Shown here: piece after piece, positions 1 through 8,796 of the stretch
Position numbering within the stretch: position 1 is the stretch's first letter
How the letters are laid out: each line of letters begins with the position of its first letter
DNA from: Microbulbifer agarilyticus
GTDB lineage: Bacteria; Pseudomonadota; Gammaproteobacteria; Pseudomonadales; Cellvibrionaceae
Assembly (NCBI RefSeq): GCF_001999945.1
Contig: NZ_CP019650.1
Location: 4,149,501-4,213,500 of the forward strand
Direction: 5' to 3'
DNA length: 64,000 nucleotides
The notes under the pieces: model-generated
Database searches by the model: none
What the model was told of the DNA's origin: nothing
Seen by the model: the letters and a program-made list of their open reading frames with translations, nothing else
Position numbers and translations under genes: made by a program

Positions 1-1
1 C

Positions 2-628
2 ACCGCGGACGCCGCCACGGTTTTCACCCAACGCAGTCGCTTGCGACGGCTGGAAACCTTTGTGGATGTCGCCTACGCCGTTCTGTTCGTCAATTTCATT
101 ATGTACCTGCCGCCTACCGAAGATATGGCCTGGGCGGAAATGCCCTACGGCCTGCTCAGCCTGCTGGTGGCAGATCCGGAATTACTACTGCGCCTGGTAA
201 TTGCGGTGGGCCTTACCCTGATTAACTGGAACCTTACTCACAAGCTGCTGGGACCGGTGGAGCGCTCCGACGGTCTGCACACCCTGCTGGTACTACTGCA
301 GCTGGTAGTGGTCGGGCTCTATTTGTTCTTTGCGGTGGCGGATCCGCAACTGGTCAGTGTCTCTTCGCCCGTAGGGCAGAGTTGTTGCCTGGCGATATCC
401 GGCCTGATTGGTCTGCTGGGTTGGAAGTACGCCTGTCGCAAAGGATTTGCCCATCCCGAACTGGACGCCAGCGAGCGGCGCGCGGTCACACGGCGCTCGA
501 CGATTGAGCCACTCACTGCGGCACTCACCATCGGCCTCGCGTTTATCGGCCCCACGGTGTGGGAGCTGGGCTGGTTAATCATTCCACCACTGCTGATCGC
601 ACTGTGGCGCACATTGGGCTGGGAGTGA
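2..628 (+). CDS. TMEM175/DUF1211-like integral membrane protein, 5' end cut by window edge
   Basis: The reading frame is open to the left edge, so the true start probably lies outside the window; a TTG at 41 is the first possible in-window start but has no clear ribosome site. The visible protein has an opening RRLETFVDVAYAV followed by hydrophobic segments. This resembles the R-x3-F-x-D signature of the first helix of TMEM175/DUF1211 potassium-channel-like proteins. About five membrane segments can be drawn, with a basic loop (residues SERRAVTRRS) before the last two. The family match is by eye and modest; an unrelated polytopic membrane protein is possible. It ends 37 bases before the next gene on the same strand. 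Confidence 0.55.
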   Translation, partial: TADAATVFTQRSRLRRLETFVDVAYAVLFVNFIMYLPPTEDMAWAEMPYGLLSLLVADPELLLRLVIAVGLTLINWNLTHKLLGPVERSDGLHTLLVLLQLVVVGLYLFFAVADPQLVSVSSPVGQSCCLAISGLIGLLGWKYACRKGFAHPELDASERRAVTRRSTIEPLTAALTIGLAFIGPTVWELGWLIIPPLLIALWRTLGWE

Positions 629-665
629 ATACGCGGCGCCCGTGATAACTGGCATAATCCCGCAA

Positions 666-1919
666 ATGCTTTCCCACACCTCTGTAAAACACGCTGCCGC
701 AAAACGCGCCCTGCTGATTGCCAAGCAGTGGCCCGAACCCGCCTCTACGGCCGCCGGCCGGCGCACGCTGGATATTCTCGACCTGCTCGCCGAGGCGGGC
801 TATGCCGTGGAAATTGGCAGCCCCGCGCAGCCCACGCCCTTTCAGGCAAAATCAGGATACGGCGAACACCAAATCGAAGTGAACGAATCTAGCTTTGATG
901 ACTGGGTGCGCCAGCTGGATCCGACGCTGGTGATTTACGACCGATTTATGATGGAAGAGCAGTTCGGCTGGCGCGTGCGCGAGCAGTGCCCGCAGGCGAT
1001 GACCATTCTCGACACCAGCGATTTTCACAGCCTGCGCGAGGCACGTCATCAGGCAGCCAAAACCGGTGAAGCGCTCAATCTGTTCCATGCCAGTGCGGAA
1101 CGCGAAATCGCCGCCATGGCACGCTGTGATCTCACCATTATGATTTCCCAAGTCGAGGTGGACCTGCTCAAGCAGCACTTCTGCCTGCCGGACTGGCAGC
1201 TGCACTACCTGCCATTTCTGGTGCGGGAAATGCCAGACCTCGACGCGCTGCCGGACTTCGAACAGCGCGAACATCTGGCAATGATCGGCGGCTTCAAACA
1301 CGCACCGAACCGCGATGCGGTGGCCTGGTTCGCCGAAACTATTTGGCCCCGGGTGCGCGCATTGCTGCCGGCAGTGGAATGCCACGTGTACGGCGCCTAT
1401 GCCGATCACGCCATGCAGCGCTTCCACAAACCAAAGTCCGGGCTGCGCATTGTCGGGCGCACCGACGATGCACTGGCGACCCTGGCCCGCTATCGCCTGA
1501 ACCTGGCGCCACTGCGATTTGGCGCGGGCCAAAAGGGCAAGATTCTCGACGGCTGGCTGTCCGGCACTCCCACAGTGACCACACCCATCGGTGCGGAATC
1601 CATGGCGGGCGCCAATGATTGGGGTTACCCGGTGAGCAACTGCCCGGATACCTTTGCCGCAACCACCGCGGAGCTCTATCAGGACAAGGCCTCATGGCAG
1701 CGAGTGCGCGCTGCCGGTACCCAAGCTCTCACCAACGGCTTCAGCTACGCGGATCATGCGCCGCACTTTCTCGCGCGCATTGAAGCCATTGCCGCGGACC
1801 TGGAGGCACATCGCAACCGCAACATCTGGGGGCGCATCCTGCGGCGTACCGAACACCGCGCCGAGGAGTTTATGAGCCGCTGGATCGAGACAAAAAACAA
1901 ATTGGCTGATAGCGACTAA
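666..1919 (+). CDS. Glycosyltransferase, GT4/GT1-like
   Basis: A soluble protein of about 417 residues with the two-domain look of GT-B glycosyltransferases. The C-terminal half carries APLRFGAGQKGKILDGWLSG and, slightly later, TPIGAESM. This is the sugar-nucleotide-binding region typical of family 4/1 enzymes, which usually have a small-residue and glycine pattern followed by a conserved glutamate. The central part (MIGGFKHAPNRDAVAWF) is the usual start of the nucleotide-binding domain. I chose ATG 666; an in-frame GTG at 642 would add eight residues and neither start has a strong ribosome site. The acceptor is unknown. The enzyme stands alone rather than in a polysaccharide cluster, so no pathway can be assigned. 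Confidence 0.72.
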   Translation: MLSHTSVKHAAAKRALLIAKQWPEPASTAAGRRTLDILDLLAEAGYAVEIGSPAQPTPFQAKSGYGEHQIEVNESSFDDWVRQLDPTLVIYDRFMMEEQFGWRVREQCPQAMTILDTSDFHSLREARHQAAKTGEALNLFHASAEREIAAMARCDLTIMISQVEVDLLKQHFCLPDWQLHYLPFLVREMPDLDALPDFEQREHLAMIGGFKHAPNRDAVAWFAETIWPRVRALLPAVECHVYGAYADHAMQRFHKPKSGLRIVGRTDDALATLARYRLNLAPLRFGAGQKGKILDGWLSGTPTVTTPIGAESMAGANDWGYPVSNCPDTFAATTAELYQDKASWQRVRAAGTQALTNGFSYADHAPHFLARIEAIAADLEAHRNRNIWGRILRRTEHRAEEFMSRWIETKNKLADSD

Positions 1920-1953
1920 TTAGAAACCGCTAATGCAACACAACTAGCCGACC

Positions 1954-3156
1954 ATGCGCCTATTCGCCCCCGTCACCATCATCGCCATCGCCCAGCTGCT
2001 GGGTACGTCGCTATGGTTCAGTGCCAATGGTGCGGCGGACGATTTGATCGCGAGCTGGCAGATCACCGCAACCGATATCGGCTGGTTGACCAATGCGGTG
2101 CAGGCCGGGTTTATTCTAGGCACCTTGGTACTCGCACTCGGCGGCGTCGCCGATCGCTTTCGCGCAAGCCGCCTGTTTATTTTCAGCGCACTGGCCGGAG
2201 CGGTGTTCAACGCCTGCTTCGCCTGGTTATCCCACGACATTAACAGTGCGCTGGTATTTCGTTTTCTTGTGGGTATCTGCCTGGCCGGTATTTATCCGAT
2301 GGGTATGAAACTGGTGGTGAGCTGGGCACCGGAGCGCGCCGGCGCCGCACTGGCGCAACTGGTGGCCATGCTGACCCTTGGAACGGCGCTGCCGCACGGG
2401 TTGCGCGAGCTGGGTACGGACATACCTTGGCAGTGGATTATTTCCGCCTCCTCCGTGCTCGCGATCGTCGCCGCACTGCTGATCTTTCGGCTCGGCGACG
2501 GCCCGCATTTGCCGGCACCCATCAGCGTCAAACACAAGTCCCACACCAAGCGCTTTGCCACGCCGGCGGTACTGCAGGCGTTCCGTATTCCTCGGTTTCG
2601 CGCCGCCGCCTGGGGTTACTTCGGGCACATGTGGGAGCTGTATGCTTTCTGGACGGTATTGCCACTACTGATTACGAGTCTCGGACTGGCAAGCGTATTC
2701 CCTAGGCTTGGGGTAGCGGGCCTGTCGTTTACTTTTATTGCGATTGGTGCGTTGGGTTGTATTGTTGGTGGCCTGTTATCGCGGCGTGTTGGCAGCAGCG
2801 TTGTCGCCATCACCGCGCTCATCACATCTGGTTGCTGCGTACTGATTTTTGCTCTGCTGTGGGATCAATTATCGGCGGTTTGGCTGGTGGTACTGTTCTC
2901 AATCTGGGGCGCAACGGTCATCGCTGATTCACCACAGTTTTCTGCGCTGTCGGCGAGCGCCTGTCCGCGCGAACTAGTGGGCGCCGCACTGGCCATTCAA
3001 AATTCCATCGGCTTCGGCATCACCGTAGTTTCCATTGCCGCGCTCAGCCGGTTGTTTGAAGTCAGCGGCCCGGATGCCGTTTGGCTGCTGTTGCCCGGGC
3101 CGGTGCTCGGCGTTTGCGGATTTCTCCTTACCCTGCGGCACTCACGTCAGGCCTGA
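1954..3156 (+). CDS. Major facilitator superfamily permease
   Basis: A 400-residue polytopic inner-membrane protein with roughly 12 hydrophobic segments. The loop after helix 2 reads GGVADRFRASRLFI, a form of the MFS motif A (G-x3-D-R-x-G-R/K). The second half repeats the layout with a central hydrophilic loop near residues 185-205 rich in basic residues. The substrate cannot be read from the sequence; drug, cyanate or organic-anion efflux are all possible. It starts at ATG 1954, 34 bases after the glycosyltransferase, on the same strand, so co-transcription is possible. Confidence 0.75.
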   Translation: MRLFAPVTIIAIAQLLGTSLWFSANGAADDLIASWQITATDIGWLTNAVQAGFILGTLVLALGGVADRFRASRLFIFSALAGAVFNACFAWLSHDINSALVFRFLVGICLAGIYPMGMKLVVSWAPERAGAALAQLVAMLTLGTALPHGLRELGTDIPWQWIISASSVLAIVAALLIFRLGDGPHLPAPISVKHKSHTKRFATPAVLQAFRIPRFRAAAWGYFGHMWELYAFWTVLPLLITSLGLASVFPRLGVAGLSFTFIAIGALGCIVGGLLSRRVGSSVVAITALITSGCCVLIFALLWDQLSAVWLVVLFSIWGATVIADSPQFSALSASACPRELVGAALAIQNSIGFGITVVSIAALSRLFEVSGPDAVWLLLPGPVLGVCGFLLTLRHSRQA

Positions 3157-3485
3157 TTCTCACCTCAAATACCTGCCAACACCTACCAACGACGAAAAAG
3201 GCCCGCGATAAAAACCGCGCCAGTCAGCGAGACCGCCATCACATCCGCTCACCTAACAGAGACGAACGTACCAAAATTAACCTAATTTTGGCGCGAAAAC
3301 CAAAGAGTTATCTCAATATTAAGCTGAGGTCGAAACGATTCTCCTCGTTAAACCCTAGCCGCGGAACACGGTGCGACACAATTGCATCGCCAACACCGCG
3401 GCCGCTGCCCAGGAGTTCCGCAGTGGTTTAGCGGCGGCTGTACCCAGCTTCGTCGATAAAAATAATTAAGGAGAAACTCGCAACA
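3157..3485. other. Intergenic region upstream of the subtilase gene
   Basis: About 330 bases with no convincing gene. The middle is locally AT-rich (around 3260-3340) and the right end holds the subtilase ribosome site (AAGGAG at about 3468). A promoter for the protease probably lies here, but no pair of -35/-10 boxes stands out. Confidence 0.4.
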
Positions 3486-5579
3486 ATGAAAATACTCAAT
3501 CTACTGGCACGCAGCGTGCGCACATCCAGCTGCGCCGGTGTTACGGCACTGCTACTCGGCGCCGGCCTGAGCACCAGCTTTTCAGTGCAGGCAGTCGAGC
3601 CCGAGCTCACCGCCACCAGCGTCGCCCCGCAGGAAATGGTCACCGACCGCATCATCGTGAAATACAAGAACACGACGGCCGGTGCCAACAGTCTGGCTAT
3701 GTCGCAAACGGCAATCGACCGTGTCGCGCGCACCGCCGGCCACCGCTTCAAGCATATGCGCCGCCTGGCAACCGGTGCCCAGCTGATGCGGCTCGAGAGG
3801 CGTGCGAGCAAGGCGGAAATGAGCGCGATTATTGCGCGCCTGCAACAGGACCCGCAGGTGGAATACGCGGAACCTGACCGGCTGATGCAGCCCATGGCCA
3901 CCCCCAACGACACCAACTATAACCAGCAGTGGCACTACTTTGAGTCCACCGGCGGTCTGAACCTGCCGGCAGCCTGGGATGTGACACAGGGGGAAGGCGT
4001 TGTGGTTGCGGTGATCGATACCGGTTACCGCCCACACGCGGACCTGAACGCAAACCTGTTGCCCGGTTACGACATGATTTCCGATACCACGGTGGCACAG
4101 GACGGTAACGGCCGTGACAGTGATGCCAGTGATCCCGGCGACTGGTCACCGGCGGGCGCCTGTGGTCCGGGTGAACCGGCACGCAGCAGCAGCTGGCACG
4201 GCACCCATGTGGCCGGCACCATTGCCGCGGTAACCAACAACAACAGCGGTGTTGCCGGCGTTGCCTACAAATCGAAGGTCGTCCCCATCCGGGTACTGGG
4301 CCGCTGCGGTGGTTATACCTCGGATATTGCCGATGGCATCATCTGGGGCGCGGGCGGCAGCGTGAGCGGCGTTCCCGCCAACGCCAATCCGGCGCAGGTT
4401 CTGAACCTCAGCCTGGGTGGCGGCGGTGGCTGTGATACCACTACCCAGAACGCCATCAATACCGCGCGCAGTCTCGGCACCACCGTGGTGGTTGCGGCGG
4501 GCAACTCCAATGCCAACGCTGGCAACTTCAGCCCGGCGAGCTGCTCCGGTGTCATCACCGTGGCATCCACTACCCGCGCTGGTAGCCGCGCCTACTACTC
4601 CAACTACGGCAGCGTGGTGGACGTAGCGGCACCGGGTGGCGAAACCGCTACCAGCACTAACGGCGTACTTTCCACTCTAAACAGCGGCTCTCAGGGCCCG
4701 GGCAGCGACAACTACGCCTTCTACCAGGGCACCAGTATGGCGGCACCACATGTGGCGGGTGCAGCAGCACTGCTGTATGCGGTAGACAGCAGCATCACGC
4801 CTGACGAGGTGGAAGCCAACCTGAAAAGTACCGCGCGCAGCTTCCCCGGTTCCTGCAGCCAATGTGGCTCAGGTATTGTGGATGCAGCAGCGGCAGTGGC
4901 AGCAGCCAACGGCGGCGGTGGCGGCAACCCGGATCCGGGTGACGGTGCGCTCACCAACGGCGTGACCGAAACTGGCCTGGCGGCAAGCTCCGGACAGGAA
5001 CTGCGCTATACCCTCGAAGTACCGGCCGGCGCGAGCAACCTGAGCTTCCAGATTTCCGGTGGCAGTGGGGATGCAGACCTGTACGTACAATACGGCAGCC
5101 AGCCGACTACCGGCAGCTACGAGTGCCGCCCGTATCTGAACGGCAACAATGAAAGCTGCACGATCAGCAATGTGCAGGCAGGTACCTATCACGTGATGGT
5201 GCGCGCTTACAGCACCTTCTCCGGTGTGAGCCTGGTGGGCAGCTTTGACGAGTCGGGCAATGGCGGCGGCGGTGGTGCTACCGGCTGGACCGAATCCAAT
5301 GTATCCGGTTCTGCCAGCGCCTGGCAGCACTTCACCCTGGATGTGAACAGCGGCATGAGCACGCTGGAAGTATTGATGAGCGGTGGCAGCGGTGATGGTG
5401 ACCTGTACGTGCGCTACGGCAGCCAGCCCACCACCAGCAGCTACGACTGTCGTCCCTATCGCTGGGGCAACAATGAAAGCTGCAGCATCAGCAACCCGCA
5501 ATCAGGGACCTGGTACATCAGCATCCGCGGCTATAGCGCTTATTCGGGCGTAACCCTGCAGGCGGAAGCAGCACCCTAA
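3486..5579 (+). CDS. Secreted subtilisin-family (S8) serine protease with two C-terminal PPC domains
   Basis: A 697-residue extracellular endopeptidase precursor. It starts with a signal peptide (about residues 1-36, hydrophobic core TALLLGAGL), followed by an I9-type propeptide (about 50-135, opening with DRIIVKYKN). The S8 catalytic domain has Asp178 in VIDTG, His238 in HGTHVAG, oxyanion Asn340 in AAGNS and Ser417 in GTSMAAPH, so the full triad is present. Two pre-peptidase C-terminal (PPC) domains follow, about 490-585 and 595-697, separated by Gly-rich linkers. Each carries the DLYV..YGSQPTT..YxCRPY and NNESC patterns, a clear internal duplication. PPC domains are usually removed after or during export, most often through type II secretion. 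AAGGAG lies about 12 bases before ATG. A strong terminator follows. The role is probably extracellular protein digestion. Confidence 0.95.
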   Translation: MKILNLLARSVRTSSCAGVTALLLGAGLSTSFSVQAVEPELTATSVAPQEMVTDRIIVKYKNTTAGANSLAMSQTAIDRVARTAGHRFKHMRRLATGAQLMRLERRASKAEMSAIIARLQQDPQVEYAEPDRLMQPMATPNDTNYNQQWHYFESTGGLNLPAAWDVTQGEGVVVAVIDTGYRPHADLNANLLPGYDMISDTTVAQDGNGRDSDASDPGDWSPAGACGPGEPARSSSWHGTHVAGTIAAVTNNNSGVAGVAYKSKVVPIRVLGRCGGYTSDIADGIIWGAGGSVSGVPANANPAQVLNLSLGGGGGCDTTTQNAINTARSLGTTVVVAAGNSNANAGNFSPASCSGVITVASTTRAGSRAYYSNYGSVVDVAAPGGETATSTNGVLSTLNSGSQGPGSDNYAFYQGTSMAAPHVAGAAALLYAVDSSITPDEVEANLKSTARSFPGSCSQCGSGIVDAAAAVAAANGGGGGNPDPGDGALTNGVTETGLAASSGQELRYTLEVPAGASNLSFQISGGSGDADLYVQYGSQPTTGSYECRPYLNGNNESCTISNVQAGTYHVMVRAYSTFSGVSLVGSFDESGNGGGGGATGWTESNVSGSASAWQHFTLDVNSGMSTLEVLMSGGSGDGDLYVRYGSQPTTSSYDCRPYRWGNNESCSISNPQSGTWYISIRGYSAYSGVTLQAEAAP

Positions 5580-5625
5580 AATAACTAAAAGTTACTGCTG
5601 ACTTCGATTTACCCCAACTTGTTTT

Positions 5626-5653
5626 GGCCGGCATGCATATGCCGGCCTTTTTT
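5626..5653 (+). terminator. Rho-independent terminator of the subtilase gene
   Basis: A perfect 9-bp stem, GGCCGGCAT/ATGCCGGCC, with a 4-base loop (GCAT), followed by six T. It sits 46 bases after the protease stop codon. Confidence 0.9.
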
Positions 5654-5683
5654 GTGCTCACTCGTCAGCGGCAATAAGAATAC

Positions 5684-6226
5684 TCAACGCACATATCGCT
5701 GGAACTGCTTGTCCACCGGCGTCTCGGCAAAGTGATTGATGTAGTTGCTCATTACCTTTTGCGCGACACCGACGATAATTTCCAACAGCTGTTGGCGGTT
5801 GTAACCCGCGTCGTAAAAACGCTGCATTACGTCATCCGATACCACGCCGCGGTCGCGCACTATTGCCAAGGTGGTGTCGCGCAGCACCTCAAGTTTTTCA
5901 TCGGGTAGGGGTGTCTGGTTCAGCAACGCCTCGATAATCGCATCATCGACTTTCATCATTTTGGCGATCGCGGTGTGGGCGGGAACGCAGTAGTGGCAGC
6001 CGTGCTCCACATTGATGGATTGCCAAACGACCGTTTTCTCCTCCGGTGTCAGCGAGGTATTGAGGAACTGCTCGTGCAGCACCTGGTATGACTTCAGCGC
6101 GGCAGGCGCCTCGGCCATTACACCGTGCAGGTTGGGGATGGAGCCAAAGGCCTTAATCGAATCCTGTAACAGCGGCTTGCTGTCTTCCGGCGCAGTTTCC
6201 AGGGTGTGGACAATAAACTCTGACAT
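5684..6226 (-). CDS. AhpD-like/carboxymuconolactone decarboxylase family protein
   Basis: A 180-residue all-helical protein of the AhpD-like superfamily. The signature E-HGCHYC-x3-H is present at Glu74, Cys77, Cys80 and His84. In AhpD-type proteins this CxxC pair with the nearby Glu and His acts as a thiol peroxidase or thiol reductant. The protein is the length of the small, unfused members. ATG 6226 is preferred because GGAGG lies just upstream; a longer start at 6247 would add seven residues and lacks one. It is convergent with the subtilase gene. The specific electron donor and substrate are unknown, and it is not next to an ahpC gene here. Confidence 0.85.
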   Translation of the reverse strand: MSEFIVHTLETAPEDSKPLLQDSIKAFGSIPNLHGVMAEAPAALKSYQVLHEQFLNTSLTPEEKTVVWQSINVEHGCHYCVPAHTAIAKMMKVDDAIIEALLNQTPLPDEKLEVLRDTTLAIVRDRGVVSDDVMQRFYDAGYNRQQLLEIIVGVAQKVMSNYINHFAETPVDKQFQRYVR

Positions 6227-6359
6227 GATATTCCTCCGGGCTTCCAAATCGACAAGATGGGATCGCGACTGCTCTAGGTTATAGCACGCGATATCGATGG
6301 CAGCCCGGAGTTACTGGCCGGTAATTGGGCCGATCTTGGCGGTCCCTACCAGGGGAAAA

Positions 6360-6728
6360 TCAATCTTCGAATTCGACCTCCGCACAGGGTACGCCATTCA
6401 CATCAACGATGCTCACAACGTCCAGCGGCGTGCCGGTGATCGTGGCGGAAAACTCCGAGTAGAGGGGGGCCATCCCAGAGGGGAACAACCCCTCGCGAAA
6501 CGGGTAGCGCAGCGGCAGGTCGTCCAGCGGGATCGATCGATTCTGGTGTTGTTTGGCCACTTTGTCGCACAGTGGCAGCAGTTGCGTGTAAATACCCAGC
6601 GCATCGTTTGCCGGGTCAATATTTTTCCGCACAAAATCGCCGAGGCTCTTGGCATCCCGCGCGAGTTTTTTCGGATCAATATCCAGAAATCTGCCGCTTT
6701 GCGGATCGATACGTACAAACTTTTTCAT
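6360..6728 (-). CDS. Small protein abutting toxin-like gene; candidate immunity protein
   Basis: A 122-residue soluble, acidic-ended protein without signal peptide or membrane segment, in a family I do not recognise. Its ATG follows directly after the TAA stop of the upstream 598-residue toxin-like gene with no gap. This is an arrangement that usually couples translation, as in effector/immunity pairs. The sequence is alpha/beta in look (DPKKLARDAKSLGDFVRKN helix; SATITGTPLDVVSIVDV strands). Function as an antitoxin or immunity protein is an inference from position and size only. It could instead be an adaptor or an unrelated hypothetical. Confidence 0.6.
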   Translation of the reverse strand: MKKFVRIDPQSGRFLDIDPKKLARDAKSLGDFVRKNIDPANDALGIYTQLLPLCDKVAKQHQNRSIPLDDLPLRYPFREGLFPSGMAPLYSEFSATITGTPLDVVSIVDVNGVPCAEVEFED

Positions 6729-8525
6729 TTACGGAAATTTCCTGCCAGTAGATTTTGGATCTGAGAATTGCGACCGGTTGATAATCAGTGTCTGCCGCCC
6801 GCCGCCGGGCTGGCTATAGCCATTTTGCGAAGTCGGCGCGATAGTGGATTGGTAAACCGTAACATCTTCCAGTGCTTCCACTTCCATCAGGTCAAACTTC
6901 AGTGTCTGCTGGCTTTCCAGGGGAATGCCGATGGCATCCGTGAGCTCATCGTAACTCACGCCTTCAAAACCCTGGATATCCGACAATTCAGCGAAATAGG
7001 CCGAATACTTGCCCGGTGTTTCGCCTGCGGGCACCAGCTTATACAGCTTCTCCCCTTGTTTAACGGTCTTTTTCACCGGCAGCTCGCTACCCGAGGCCAG
7101 AAATTCCTGTGCTTTCATCACCGCTTCGGCGCGGGACAAGCCCTGGGACTCAAGCACTTCGACCATCTCCCTGCCCACAGCGCTCGCCATCGGTGTTTGT
7201 TCAACGCCATGGGTCTTATAGGTCTTCCAGTTATCCGGTTCGGGTCTTGCGCGCTTGGCAACTGGAGGCGCGACTGGTGGCGCAACAGCAGCGCTGCGAT
7301 TTTGCGTAGCAGGATTTTCGTTGGCAGAATTGGCTTTGGATTTATGTGGCGTACTGGTAGAGGTGTCCGTGGGCTTCACCAGTACTTCTTCCCGCGGCAA
7401 AGCACCAAAATCTTTCGCCCGACTGTCACTGCCCGCACTGGATTTCGCTTTTCTTTTTGCTGCACGCGCAGCTTCATCAGCGTAGCGTTTCAGCAACTCA
7501 CCCACTTTGCGGAACCGGGCGAAGTGGCGGGCCTGCCGCGCACCGGCAACCGCCACAGCAGCACCGGCGGTCACCGCCGCCAGTACCAGGGTAAACAAAA
7601 CCTCAAATGCGGCCGTGCCCGAAAACTCCGTGAGCTCCACCGCATGCTGCGCATTTACGTATTCCACACAAAAGCGGCGTATATCTGCGCGCAACGCCGG
7701 GTCTTGCCAGACCAGCTCAGCAATCTCCAGCGCCTGATCAAATTGCTCACGGGTGATACTGGACGGGTCAAAGCCGATAGCCTCTACCAGCTGGCGCTTT
7801 TCGGCGGTGAGCTGCTCCGACACAAAGGCATCCAGATACGACTCGCCGCTGACACTGGCGCGCTCCCGCGCACGGATGCCCGAGTGCAGGCTGTGCAAGA
7901 TGCGCTGGGTGGGGTTCACCACATCGTTGACTTCTTTCAGCCACTGGGCGAAATCCGTACCTGCGTGCCACAGCCCGTTGAAAAACGCACCGGTATAAAT
8001 AAACCCGCGCATTAAGTGCGACTCGTTTGCCAGGGAACGTTCATGACCGGCGGCCTCTGCACGTTCCTGACTGACAATGTCAGCGAGCGCCAGGCGAATT
8101 TTCACCCGCAGCGCGTTGCGCTCGTCTGCGCTTTCGCTGCGACTGGCTTGTGCCGGATCACCCGCCTGCAGTTCGAGCCTGCCGCTGCGAATGGCTTCGA
8201 GCAGGATTTGCTCCGAGTCCTGAACTGGGCCCTGAACTGGGCTCTGAACTGAACCCGGACCTGAAACCAGAGAAGGCGCACCGGAATGCGTGCGCAAAAC
8301 GGAAGGGAGCCCGAAACTCTCGGATCCGCTGAGCTGCAAAAGGGGGTAACTGCCACCACCAAAAAAGTGCTGCTCGGCCATCAACAACTGACCGGGCTCC
8401 GTGTTCGCCAGTAATTCCCCGGCAATAAGAACCTGCTTTGGGTCAATCCAGGGAACGGAAAAACGAATTGGTGCCGTCAAACGATAATACTTTCCCTGTC
8501 TGTCGCTTAAATCAAAGTGGGGCAT
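6729..8525 (-). CDS. Polymorphic-toxin-like protein, possible secreted effector
   Basis: 598 residues. The N-terminal region (1-105) is followed by a helical, charged region (about 130-300) and a hydrophobic stretch (about 304-328, FEVLFTLVLAAVTAGAAVAV). The stretch is preceded by an ELTEFSGTAAFE segment and followed by a basic helix. This layout is common in the trunks of type VI or other polymorphic effectors. A low-complexity Pro/Ala/Lys linker (about 365-435) leads to a compact C-terminal domain (about 488-598) starting GEKLYKLVPAGETPGKYSAY and containing TIAPTSQNGYSQPGGGRQT. This is consistent with a toxin tip, but I cannot name its enzyme class. There is no signal peptide, and no VgrG, PAAR, RHS or secretion genes occur in the window. 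The downstream 122-aa gene abuts it. Confidence 0.55.
   Translation of the reverse strand: MPHFDLSDRQGKYYRLTAPIRFSVPWIDPKQVLIAGELLANTEPGQLLMAEQHFFGGGSYPLLQLSGSESFGLPSVLRTHSGAPSLVSGPGSVQSPVQGPVQDSEQILLEAIRSGRLELQAGDPAQASRSESADERNALRVKIRLALADIVSQERAEAAGHERSLANESHLMRGFIYTGAFFNGLWHAGTDFAQWLKEVNDVVNPTQRILHSLHSGIRARERASVSGESYLDAFVSEQLTAEKRQLVEAIGFDPSSITREQFDQALEIAELVWQDPALRADIRRFCVEYVNAQHAVELTEFSGTAAFEVLFTLVLAAVTAGAAVAVAGARQARHFARFRKVGELLKRYADEAARAAKRKAKSSAGSDSRAKDFGALPREEVLVKPTDTSTSTPHKSKANSANENPATQNRSAAVAPPVAPPVAKRARPEPDNWKTYKTHGVEQTPMASAVGREMVEVLESQGLSRAEAVMKAQEFLASGSELPVKKTVKQGEKLYKLVPAGETPGKYSAYFAELSDIQGFEGVSYDELTDAIGIPLESQQTLKFDLMEVEALEDVTVYQSTIAPTSQNGYSQPGGGRQTLIINRSQFSDPKSTGRKFP
8220..8255. 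repeat. Three tandem 12-bp units inside the toxin-like gene
   Basis: CTGAACTGGGCC, CTGAACTGGGCT and CTGAACTGAACC follow each other head to tail. On the coding (minus) strand they encode a PVQ/SVQ-type repeat near residues 92-102. The unit is 12 bp, so copy-number changes would keep the frame. Confidence 0.8.
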
Positions 8526-8694
8526 TTCCTTGTCCCGTTATAGTGATTGCCGCAAATGCTATCGCAAAACGGAAATCATCAGAAAGCACCAAGGTCGGCA
8601 CGAGCGTGCCAGTCATCGGCCTCGCGCGGGATCCGCACGAGGTGATTAGCGTTGCTCGGTGCCGAACTTCGTCCCGGGCAACGCCAAAAACACA

Positions 8695-8710
8695 CGGATT
8701 TCGAAATCCG
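8695..8710. other. Perfect 16-bp palindrome between divergent genes
   Basis: CGGATTTCGAAATCCG reads the same on both strands. It lies in the roughly 270-base region between the toxin-like gene (minus strand) and the hydroxylase gene (plus strand), so it could be an operator. No other gene-like feature is visible in this gap. Confidence 0.4.
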
Positions 8711-8796
8711 GTCTCTCAGGACATTGCCCGCACCGCGCCCTGTGGCAAGATTGCTAGCGAATCACAACAAAGATAATCAAACCGACGATTCTCGAG

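Noticed and set aside
6768..8015. 415-codon open frame on plus strand opposite the toxin-like gene
   Set aside because: Composition is Arg/Cys/His-rich without domains and mirrors the minus-strand gene, which has coherent hydrophobic and linker regions and a coupled partner; judged an antisense shadow.
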